Notes under the pieces: generated by a model | The model's input: the letters and a program-made list of their open reading frames with translations, nothing else | The model's database searches: none | Told to the model about the DNA's origin: nothing | Assembly: GCA_964019695.1 (NCBI GenBank) | Contig: OZ026516.1 | Span: forward strand, 103,898,754 to 103,962,753 | Source of the DNA: Loripinus fragilis | Taxonomy: Eukaryota > Mollusca > Bivalvia > Lucinida > Lucinidae | Reading direction: 5' to 3' | DNA: 64,000 bases | Shown: positions 43,201 to 55,800 of the stretch, one piece after another | Layout: the number at the start of each line of letters is the position of its first letter | Numbering within the stretch: the first letter of the stretch is position 1 | Position numbers and translations under genes: made by a program

Positions 43201-46200
43201 AGCAAAACTAATGTGCTCAAGAAATCAAATTTTAACTTTATCATGCACATGCTGAATACTGTGTTATGGGGACGACAACATCAAACTTTGAACGGCTATT
43301 TCTCGGTAAACAATGGGAATAATTTTTAATTTACAACTGCAATGGAAAAGCTGACACCAGGAGACGGTGCATCTAAGAAATAATTAGAAAAGGTTAAGTA
43401 TTGAAGGAAAAAATTGATTTTTCCATATCAAAGTTACGTTTTCAGATTTACGTCATCCTCAGTTCTCCTCTGAGGACAAATTTTTAAAACTATAGGGCGG
43501 CAATTTGTTTGGCAATCTCCAAACAATACTTCCGACTTGATTTACTCTTTCTAAACACCCAAGTTTCTTGCACAATGTAAATTATCTGAAAAAGTATGAA
43601 CGCCAGAGTGACGTCGAACGTTGGTGACTGCAATTCTAAATTTCATATGCTTTGTTTTAATTAGGTTGTTTGTCATGGCCTATGACCAAATTTAAATCTT
43701 AACCAAATTAATAACGGATCTGGCACAAATTAAAAACTGGCGGGTTTCTTTTGTAGTTGAGTATAGTTACATAATGACTGATAACAGTTAGGGTAAATGT
43801 TCTAAAATTTCGAACATTTTTCTCACTCTGTTCAAAAATAAAAGGATGGTAATCAGGGTTGGAATTCGCAAAATGCTTGTTGGAATAGCAAACAGGGTAG
43901 ACCCTGATCAGACTGCTTCTTCAGAAGCAGTCTGATCTGGGTCTGCCCTGTTGTCTAGGCCTTGGCAGGCAACTAGTATTCGAAATTTTACAACATTTAC
44001 CGTACTTGGTGAAATATACAAGTTTCATAATGAATTGTTTAACTTACAGTCTTCTATCTGAGTTTCTAATCCACTCACAAAGGTATCACTAGAAAGGACT
44101 GCGAAATTTGTTATATCTATCTGTGATCCATCAGATGCCTGTAAAAACAGAAACAGTAGATGTGCTTGCAAATACCTCGGACCTAGTATAAACGAACTGG
44201 TCACTGACGGAAATACATAGATATGTTGTCGTGGCTTCATTTTAGCGCTATTTCAAGGCACTGCAGCAAAAAAAACTTGATCCTGATCAATACCTGAGAT
44301 TATAAGAAGTTATTCCCAGCATGTAAAGTTGAAATATTCAAGTAACAGTAAATAAAATTGATGTTTTATCATCTTTTTAGGTCGATTTCTGGCGATTTTG
44401 GGCTAAACGTGCCAAAAATTGCTAAAAAGGGTACCTACGTTTCTTGCTGATGTTCATAAAGACGGATAAACTTTCAATAAATATAACAACACAGTCCTAA
44501 TGATAGTATTTTGAACCATTGCTTTTTGAAGAAAAATCACAGATATGCAGAGAAATCATGGAAATATGTTTTTTTTAATCTTCAACCTACGTCAGTTTTG
44601 AAAGCTCAGCCTCGACAACGTATTTCTAATAAAAACATTTACCTGTATGTCAGTTACCACTCCATGTATACTGGGTCCGAGTAGATGTTTAGAGAGTTAG
44701 TAGATGTTTAGAGAATTTAATAATCTTTTTCATGGTGCAATTTCTTTCATTATATGCTGATTTTTTTTAAAAATGAAATTGACAATTAAAGTAAGAGGTA
44801 AAAGTAATTTCAGTTGATAGCATATTTTGATATCTGACACTTGCTCTGTACATTATGTGGAAAAAAAGTAGCAGAAAATATTGCAATAATTCTAATAGCG
44901 AATATTTTTATGTTAGCAAAAAGGATTTAATTGGGATTGAAAATGGTAGGCTGCTAAAGGCATTTCCATGGAGACAGCTTATTGGTGTCAAGGAGGGCTT
45001 GTAAGTGGGCATTGTCTGCGCAGGTGCGATACTCAAAGAATCAACCTGTCTGCTAAGGCAATCACAACTGAAAAGTAGGGTTTGTGTCAATACACGGTGT
45101 GCATTACCCAAAGCACTACGTTAAAAAAGTAGCAAGCACTGAATGGCTATAAATAATTCTTTTAAGAGACATCGGGTTACCTTTGGTAGCTAAACAATAA
45201 CAATGACTGGTATTACAGTATTTAGCAATACAATGATAAGATTTTTACACTAAAACATATTTTGAAACATGTCCCACATGGCCAGGTAAAAAAAAGTGGT
45301 TTTCAGTGACACATGATGAAGTAGATTGATAACAATTTTTTGAATCAACAAATCGGGCAAATCACATGATTTGATGAAGCTATCTGTAAACAAGTATGTC
45401 GCATGCACCCACAATGCTCAAATCAGATAGGTCAGTATGCGATAGTCGTGCCACCTATTGTTAGATATTGGTAAGTGTCAAATAGCGCTTGCATGTGTTA
45501 ATGACATCTTAAGGTGCCTCTGTTCAGTAATGGGTTAATGGTGAATTCCATATTTAAAATTTCTCCTAATTTCTCCTAATTAACCCTTTCAGGGGACAAA
45601 AAATAGTTCAATATTGGACTTGTCCTGCAGGACGAGTGACTTACAATTTTCACTCTGCCTGCAAACACATGCACTTGTCCTTTAAAAGTGTATGCATTAA
45701 AGAACATAAGGGAGTAATATGCAACATGACTTCCTCAAGTAATTCTTCCAAAAGCACTCATCCTACAGGTGCATTGGGAAGAATTACTCATACTTTCTAG
45801 ATTTCACTGGTAATTACGAGCAGACAGAGTGGAATTTTTGTCCCCTGCCTTTACCTCATAGAGACGCTTCTTAACACTTTTGCAAAAACAGAGCAGACCA
45901 AGATCAGGCAGCTCTTATAAGAGCTGCCTGATCAGGGTCTACTCTGTTTGCTTATAGAAATATGATTAGATATGATCCTACAGATGTAGACCTGACAAGT
46001 AATTTCTTTGTTCTATGTACAAATGTGAAAGCTTATTAATATAATTATTTATAGTGGGTGGAGCTTAGCCTGAATATTCGTGAAGGAAATGGTTATTTTA
46101 TCATTTGAAAGCAGATACGATTCCTCCAGCCAGCAAACCTACCAGTGGTGACTTCAGAGTTGCATGAAAGCTTATCAACATAATTATTCATAGTGGGTGG

Positions 46201-46830
46201 AGCTTAGCATGAATATTCATGAACAGGGCTTCCCTTAACTTTCAAATCCAGGAAGTCCAGACTCCAGGAAGTCTAGACTTCCTACCCTTGAAATTTGGAA
46301 GTCCCATTGAATTTTCTTGGAAGTCCCACTTTTTTTTTTTACGTAACCGTTGCGGTGTGGCGGATTGTCAAACTTGCTTTGAAAAATAACATATATATTT
46401 CAGAGATCATTCTCAATTGTTCCTTACAATGCATTTTTACTTTTAATTGCTTATAATGCTACAGAGGGGATGTCTGGTATCTCCTGAATTGTCATGTAAT
46501 CAGCCTAGATGGGGAAGACAGAGCTGGTTGCTTTGTTTGTCTTTCTGGTTTCGAATGATTGTTGTGTGGCTCTTCCTCACAATGGTAGGGTTTGTCTGCA
46601 GTTTGTGGTATTTCCTGATCATACTCATTTACTATTTTGATGCCCATGCATGTTGTCTGGTCTCGGACTGCAGTATGGTCAGCTGAGCATGGGATTTTCA
46701 TCAATATACATGTAGCTACAACCCGCACCATGATGAGCCTGAATGTAACCAGCATTCAGATAGATAGATGAATGGATGGATGGACAGACGGACGGACGGA
46801 CGGACCGAAGGACGGACGGACGGACGGACG

Positions 46831-46888
<58 letters not shown>

Positions 46889-49800
46889 TAGATAGATAGA
46901 TAGATAGATAGATAGGATTTGTTTGGGAGAGTGTTTGTGTAGGAATTATTATTTTAAAAGCTTGTACTTATTTGTGCCACAATTATTTTTTAAAAGCCTG
47001 TACTTGTTCAGCGTAAAAATTGCAGCAAAAAAAAACAACAACAACATTACATTCGTTTTAAATGTGTTGTATGTTCGTTGGTGTAGTGCCTGTGTAGCAG
47101 TAGTGTTCACGTACTAAATTATCGCATGCGCAGGATCAACCAAACAATTAATTATGACGCAGACGTGTAGGGTTTATAAAAGTTATTTCACAAGTGCAAA
47201 GTATCACGTCAGCACTTTCTGTACTCAACTGTCAAACAAAACAGATACTGATTGGCCGTTTCACTTTATTGCTCAGGGATTGGACGTCCGTCTCGCGACC
47301 TGGAGCAGCAGTGAATGGTTTCTAAGGCCGTTGTCAAGATGTGTCAATGTTTTCACACCTGTTGGATGACACGCTTTTATACCCACGCTTCTGATTGAAG
47401 CCTACACGTAACACTGACTGTCAATAAAACTCTCGAAATCAGTCAAGTGGGACGTCCTGGCGTGGTCAATAAACAAAATAAATGAGTTTCCATTACAATG
47501 AAGGTGGGACATAAATCGCTTAATCTGGCAAATGTGGGCGGGTTTTTTCTGCAGACAGGACCTCTCGATTTTCATTTTTGGCCGTACTAAGGAATGTTCA
47601 GAAGTCCACGGTATGTCTTTGATGTGGAATTTTGGCATACGCAGCCAATTTTTGGACGTAATATACAACGTACGCCCACCTAACGGAAGCCCTGCATGAA
47701 GGGTTATTTATTATTTGAAAGCAGATAAGATTCCTCCAGCCAGCAAACCTACCAATGATGACTTCAGGGTCGCATGAAAGCTTATCAATATAATGTTTCA
47801 TAGTGGGTGGAACTTAGCGTGAATATTCATGAAGGAAAGGGTTATTTGAAAGCAGATAAGATTCCACCAGCCAGCAAACCTACCAATGATGACTTCAGAG
47901 TCGCATGAAAGCTTATCAAAATAATCATTTATAGTGGGTGGAGCTTAGCATGAATATTCAAGAAGGAAAGGGTTATTTTATATCTTGAAAGCAGATAAGA
48001 TTCCTCCAGCCAGAAAACCTACCAGTGATGACTTCAGAGATGCATGAAAGCTTATCAATATAATTATTCATAGTGGGTGGAGCTCAGCATGAATATTCAT
48101 GAAGGAAAGGGTTATTTGAAAGCAGATAAGATTCCTCCAGCCAGCAAACCTACCAGTGATGACTTCGGAGTTGCATTATTCATAGTAGGTGGAGCTTAGC
48201 ATGAATATTCATGAAGGAAAGGGTTATTTTATCATTTGAAAGCAGATAAGATTTCTCCAGCCAGCAAACCTACCAGTGATGACTTCAGAGTCGCATCATT
48301 CTGTCCATTACTGACAAGAATCTCTATCAGCCTGATCTTCTCTCTAACCGCAGCTTTAGCGTGAGCCTGCGTCAAGATGTGGTTGGAAGAGCCACTCATT
48401 GATACCAGAACACCAATCTTTACTGCTCCATCACGGTACTTATTGGCAAACTCATCTCTCATGTAGGCCAGTGCTGAAAACATTTCATAGTCATGGTTTA
48501 CACTGAATCAAGATTCTATTACGGTGCAGGCCCCTAACATTGCGCACTTAAGCCTTTAAACCTCCATTGGATATAATTAGAAAGAAACAAACTTTAAAAA
48601 ACAAAACAAATAAGGCAGGATATTTCATGAGAATCGTCTCCCGCCTATTTTTCTTCAAGAAATTAGGAAATATATTGCAAAATTTATCGTCTGCTGCAGT
48701 TGTGATTTCCCTAGAAACACTTATTACTATTAGGCAGTGAGTGATTATTTGTAACAAATTTCTTTAGGAGCAGTCTAATCTGGGTCCACACTGTTTGCCA
48801 TAGAGGCTTCTCAAACATTTCAGAGAACGAGAAAAGAAGAAGACTTTTGTTGTGATTGGCGCATTAAGGGTTAAACGCTATCCAGTAAAATAAAATTCTT
48901 GTCAATAATTTTGAATTCACATAAAAGTTAGTGATTCTTTCTTAATATCTTGTGTTTGGTGATATGTCACTCTTTGGCAAACTTTGGAAAAAGTGACAAT
49001 GGAAAAACATGGGTAAGCCCTTAATTTTATCACAATTATTGTGTGGCAGAAATGCAATTCTGTAGTTTAAGGTGGTAGGGGACTCATGTCAAAAGATAAC
49101 CTTACTTTTACTAAAAAGAAAGAGTGTAAGAGTTATCGTTCCTGAATCTTGTTTTTAAAAGATAATACTTATTTGTAAAACGTAGATATTATTCTCCCCT
49201 GACAACTCTTTGATGCGTTGGCAAGTAAACAACAAAATGGCAGAATTGCTTACTTCAAGGCAAAACATATCCAAAAAAGGCTAGTTCGCTAAACGGAAGC
49301 CAAAGTCGCCGGATAACATGACTGACGAGAACAGCAATGATATCATCGAAGATTTAGAACAGCACATACAATGGAATGAAGGCGACAGGATTGTGGAACT
49401 AGGTAATTTAGCGGTATAAGTTGAAGATAAGTATTTTGCTTTCACAAAAAGAAGGAATGCAAGTATTAGCTTTTAAAAACATCACCCAAAGTATGAGGTC
49501 ATTCAGTATTTTGATGGTTAAAAGTTGCGGACCGTATAAATATACACACTATATACATGTCTCGGTTGCTATTACAGCATGCTGCCGCTAATGGTCAATT
49601 TTAAAGAAATCTATCGTTTTCAGGGCTCCAGATGGGGTCCAACTTTTTCCAGGGGGTCCAACTTATTCCAGGGGGTGTCCAATTGCTTATTCCCTATAGA
49701 AACCCATATAATTTGTGATTTTCCAGAGGGGGTCCGGACCCCCTGCTCCTCCCCCCTCTGGATCCGCACTTGGAGCAGCCCTTACAGCTTCATGGTTAAG

Positions 49801-52800
49801 GCTACAATACATTATCTCATTTGGGCTTGGCAAACGTTAATAGACAGAAGAATGTATCATCCTCTTATTGTTATATACCTTATAATAAGTGTTTACTATA
49901 GAAACTTGAGGTGTTTCAATCGCTGACAATTGTACGTTTTGTTTAATCTAATGTGTCATATTTTGGTTGATCGTTAACCAATCACTGACCGCGGGCTTTA
50001 TTTCCGATAAAACAGGACTGCAGAGGGCTTAATTGTCGTTTCAACCTGCTCACGGATATCCTCTGCGAGTTAAGATACCGTCGCTAATGCTTTATTGAGA
50101 ACTGACCAAACTATTCAATTATCATAAGATACGCTACTTTATCACATCGGATAGGCGGCAATCGAGAAGGCTCTGAACAATCGATGAACGTGGATCGCAA
50201 ATCGCTAGATTTACCATTTGTCGCCAATCAAGCAAACAAACTGCAATCCAAAAAGTATGTTTCTGGCGGTATTTGATCTACGTTCGTCGATAGTATCAAC
50301 CTGTTCGATTGCCACCTATCCGGTATGTGTATTGATACAATGAATACGTAACCAAAACGATCTGAAACAAGAGCTACGAGTTATCTACATTTTTCAGTCA
50401 TGTTTCTGTTGAAAAAAAATTGTTTCCACATCGGATAGTGAGCAATCGAAAACACTCCTAACCATTGACGAACGCGGATCAAAACTCGCTAGAAACAGTG
50501 TTTTGATTGCAAAGTGTCGCCTGTTCGATGAGGCACGGGTGGTGGTAAAAAACTATGATGCTAACTATTTTTGGTCTATAATCGTCGATAGTATCGATGT
50601 TTTCGATTGCGCCTATAAGGCGTGGTTTTGTTGTATGCTTCACGATGTTACAGTGGACATTTTTTTGAAATGCTTTTGCTTGAAAGGAAAATATTCACAA
50701 CTGTTTGGATACTGTAAAGGCGGCACCTCATGACTGCGTTATTCGTCTACTTTAGACATAGGTAAAATCTGAAAATGAGGCGTTATAACTACATTCGAAA
50801 GTGCTTGTTTATTGTTTAACAAAAGTATAGAGGCAAACAGTGTGGACCCAGATCAGACTGCTTCTAGATGAGCAGTCTGCTCTAGATCTACAGTGTTTGT
50901 TTAAGAGGCTTCAAAATATTTCAATAGACGATAAAAATATACGATTGTGTTGTAATATACGCTTTAAGGGTTAATAAATGTGGAATCAGTGCATTAACGG
51001 ACAGGGCTTTCTTGAAATGCACGCAGACCTGCGCGGCTCAAGCAACTTTTAAACGCTTAGATAGAACCTGATTTCCATTCTTGAGCAGTTGAAATAACCG
51101 AACCACGCCCAGATAGGAATATTAAAGTTGCCACCTTTACAGTACCCCAAAAGTCCTATAATATATAACAATGTAAATATAACATTCCTTTCTGTATATT
51201 AACGTTTGTCAAGCTCTTGTGCGATAATGTGTTGCAGGCCTCACCGCTGTGTGGTTCTGGTTGGAACACATCACATTCAGGCTTGCCAAACATTAATACA
51301 CGGAAAAGAATTTTTATCCTATATTGCATATTTGTAAGTTTATTCTTTAAATGACATTTAGATCTATGCATCAGGAATAAAGCTATAATGTTTAGCTTTT
51401 TCTACATAATTCCTACGTGTAAGAAAGCATCAAAGTATCAAGACATGTTATAGCAATGCTTTAATAAGAGGATAAAACATTCTTTTACGTATATTAACGT
51501 TTGCCAAGCCCGAGTGTGATCATGTGTTGCAGCCCGAGCCGCGTAGCGGTGAGGGCTGCAGCACATTATCACACTCGGGCTTGGCGAACGTTAATATATG
51601 GAAAAGAATATTATATCGTCATTGTTATATACCTTCCTTTCAAACACAAGCAGTCCCAAATTATTTTATTCAATTGTATGCAAAAAATGTCCACCGTAGC
51701 ATCATGAAACGTACAACGAATTCACACCAGATAGGCGGCAATCGAAAACGTCAATATTATCGACGAACGTAGACCAAAAATAGTAAAAAAACAGAGTTTT
51801 TGTTTGCCATTAGTCGCCCGACTGGCGAAAATTGGCAATCGAAAACACTGGTTGTAGCGATATCTGACTCGCGTTCATCGATTGTTCGCCAAGAGTTTTC
51901 GATTGCCGCATATCCGGTATGGAAACATATTTTTTTTATAACAGGAACATGAAAAATGTAAGTTATTCCTAGTAGTCCTTGTTTCGGATTGTTTTGGCTA
52001 TGTATACAGTAGGCCTATATTCAATAAACACTTCACATAAGGGGCAATCGAACACGATAATACTATCGACGAATGTAGATCTAAGATCGTTAGAAACAGA
52101 GTTTTTGATTGCCGTTTGTCGCCCGACTGTAAATTATTCCTAGTAGCCCTTGTTTCGGATTGTTTTGGCTACGTATTCAGTAGGCCTATATTAAATAAAC
52201 ACTTCAGATAGGAGGCAATCGACAACGTTAATGCTATCGACGAACGTGGAGATCGCTAGAAACAGAGATTTCGACTGCCGTTTGTCGCCCGACTGGCGAC
52301 AAATGGCAATCAAAAGAACTGTTTCCAGCGATCTGTGATCCGCGGTCATCGATTGTTCAGAGCGTTTTCGATTGCCGCCTGTCCGATAAGATAAAGGAGC
52401 GTATTTTATGCTAATTGAAACAGTTTGGTCATTTCTCCATAAAACATTAGCGACGATATATCTTAACTTGCAGACGATGTCCTATAGTGGGCTTTAATGG
52501 CGTTGCAGCCCTCTGCTGCCATGTGTTTATGGGGATGAAGCCCTTGGACAGTGATTTGTCGCATTGCGACACGTTAAATATAGATAAAAAGTACAACTGT
52601 CAGCGATTGAAACACGTCAAGTTTCTATAGTAAACACTCATAAGGTATATAACAATGAGAATCATAATGTAATGTCCTGGGTCACATATGCTAGGTCAAA
52701 ATCTTTTTTGTCATTTTCTACGCCCATTCTTCAGTACATAATCAATAATAGCTATGTCTCCGCCCAGTGATATATAGGGCGTAGACAAACAAAAAATTGG

Positions 52801-55800
52801 TTGAAACACTAATTATGGTCTTCTTTTTTTTCAGGATTTTTCAGAAAAGTCACCAAAACAAAAAAACGAGCACGGTGACACATATTATTTATTCAATCAT
52901 TATATTCTTCAAGAAAATATCTTTGTAAAAATATGTTTTTTGTTGTTCCAGTTACATTCTCTGATATATTTATTTTGTATATTAGTGTGTTTTTTGGCAT
53001 TTATTCGTTTGACTTAATTAGGATTTTGCTTAATAAATTGTGTAAATACATGTTATTTCACTAATTTTTGTTTTTATTTATATCTCTGGTGTGAGTAGTA
53101 TTTGTTCTGAATAAAACTGTATTGCGTTTCTTGTTAATTTGTTAACAAAATCTGTGTTTGTTTTTTTCAAAAACCTGCGATTTTGCAGTTTTTGACATCA
53201 AATAACTTTTTAAAAAGAACGGTGAGGTATTGTTTTTTTTGTCTTAGATTATAAGTATTAGTCTTTATTATAATATATTAAAAGATAAAACACTTTTGGA
53301 CATATGCCGGTGAGTCCGCTACTACCTTAAACTACAATTAAACCTGTCTTAAGTGGCCACTCAAAAATAGACAAAACAAAGATCTTAATGACAAATGGTA
53401 GCTTAATCCTCCAAGGGGAGCTTTCTGCAATACTTTTGACCTGCATTAAGTGAAAATCGCTCTTGAAAAACAATTTTTGGTCTTCTTTTTGAGTGGCCGT
53501 TTAAGATTGATTTTACTGTATCTGAAATGTTGAAACCGACTTAATTAACAATGGTTTGAAAAGGCAACCTGAACAAAGGTCACAGACCCTATCAGAATGT
53601 CAAACACTTTGGATCCATAGGCCCCCAGATAAGAGTGCGTAACTGAAAATTATTAATTTTATTTCTCAACCAAAACATATGTTGTGGGTACTCAAAAGAA
53701 CCGTCTCGATGAGACGGTTCTTTTGAGCACCCAAAACACATGTTTAAACTGATGGAAAAGAAAATAATCGCAATTTTACCCTCAAATGTTTTGCTTAACT
53801 GACCCTACGGATACAGTTCAGGCCCAACAGAATTGTCCTCATCCAAACTGCTTATAAAGATTATCAGAAGGTCATACTGTGATGATCAACAAAACTTTAT
53901 CATATGGGCCTCGACTCAAGAAAACCGGGTTTTGTGAACAACAAGGGCGCAGACCAGCCTGCGCATCCGCGCAGTCTGATCAGCGCCTTTGTGTTTCGCG
54001 TTTTGGAAAGTATCATATCCAAAAGTGCTATAAGTGAAATTTCAACTTTCTAGCTAGTCCCTGTAACTGAGGAAACTGGTTTGAATCTCGCTTTGTCGGA
54101 AACCCCGAAGACAGGTTTTATCGCGTCGCGGCCCATATGATATTGAGTCTTCATCCAAACTGCTAAGATTACCAGCAGGCTGTACTGTGATGATCAACAA
54201 AACTTTATCATATGATCAGGATATAACCAGTTTACGAAAATTTATTCAAACTTGTGTTCAGCATTCCATGTATAAGTATGAAAATTAGGTGTACACGTGA
54301 CCAATACTGTTTTGTGTTGTATAATATATAGGATAGACTAGAAACTAATTGTATAGTTTATGTCTAATAAAATTCTGTTCTGTTCTGTTCTGTTCTGATA
54401 TTGCGTCTGGCAGTGAAGTAAAGACATGTTTTAAAATTGATCACTTGTGGCTTAAAGATTTGGTAACATTATTAAATGAAACCCATAACAATGTCGCATA
54501 TATATGGCAAAATCTTGAGGTTTTAAAACCAAAAACGTGGTAACATTATAATTTTTTATGTCATATGATATATAAAATCGAACATTTGTACTCCTGTATT
54601 ATAGAACTTATTAAACATGCATTGCTAAAAAGCGATACATTGCTTTTCCCCAGCTCGTTTAACAAATTCAATAAAACAATGAGCACTAATGTAAGATCCT
54701 CCAGGCCTTTAGTTAAGAGTGTGTTACAGAAAAATAATTTTCTTATTTCTCAGCCAAAACATATGTTGTGGGTACTCAAAATAACCGTCTCAATGAGACG
54801 GTTCTTTTGAGCACCCAAAATATATGCTTGGAATTATGGGTAAGAAAATATTTACAAGATTCGGCTGAATTTTTTTGTTTATCTAAACCTGTATGTCATA
54901 CCTATGGTAACGTCAGCCGTGTCTGTCCGGGAAAGGAGAAACAAGTCATTAATCTGTGCATACAGGTCGGTTCTGTCATCATAGCTGCCAAGTGATATGG
55001 TGTTGTAGATCCCATGGCCATCAAAAAGTGACAACCCTACCCTTGCTGTGCCAACTAGCCCAACATCCAACTCAAATCTGAAAGATAATGGTAGCTCCTA
55101 GCCACTTAGTTCAACCAGCTAATATAAAAAATACGGTCAAATCTCGTTACGGTAAACCAAAGTCCTAGCGATTACAGATTTTATTTTGATGTATCGAAAT
55201 TTCGAATTATAGGGAGGTAGCCTTAAGAATATACATGTATAACCCCCCATAAAATGATTTATTATCAACATATCTCTATCAAACATATGTTTTGTGTGTG
55301 TAAAAAAACGTAAACCTTTTGAATCTATTATAATTCTTCCACCTGGCTTAAAACAATGGCCTGGGATTGGTTTATTGAAACTATCGAGTAAGAATTTTAA
55401 CAGGTAAGAACTTTTTAATAAAAACGTTAAAATGGACCCTTAAGACTTTTTATCGAAGCAAACAGTGCAGACCCTGATGAAATGCTGCATCCTGTAACAT
55501 TTCATCTGGGTCTTCACTGTATACATTAAGGGTTTTCCGGTATACAAGTATTTATCATATGATGTCGCCTCTGAGAGTGAAATAACGCCATGCAATAAAA
55601 TCGATAAACCACTAGTGGTTTACAGATTTTGGGGAAACGTTATGATGTTCATAACAATGACAAAATCATAACGTTTTTACGGCAGAAATGAGATTCCAGA
55701 GTAATCTTAATGTCATATGATAAATATACTGCTCAAAATATGTTAAGGGTCAAACAGATTTTCGTAAAACCATTTTTTGTCAAATAATTTTCTTTAAAGT

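Larger units (their letters stand above)
46112..48240 (-). repeat. Tandem copies of the exon 4 donor edge (5 copies plus the real exon)
   Basis: GCAGATAAGATTCCTCCAGC, CAGCAAACCTACC and ATGACTTCAGAGTCGCAT recur near 46122, 47720, 47850, 47990 and 48121, then in the real exon at 48240-48297. Each holds about 24 exon bases, the donor GTAGGTTTGCTGG and about 90 bp of intron with ATAGTGGGTGGAGCTTAGC. Spacing 120-140 bp apart from the transposon insertion. Confidence 0.92.

Noticed and set aside
54879..55070. A separate short gene start at the Met in exon 3
   Set aside because: The Met is internal to the vWA strand sequence, and the acceptor before it with phase 2 joins exon 2 exactly.
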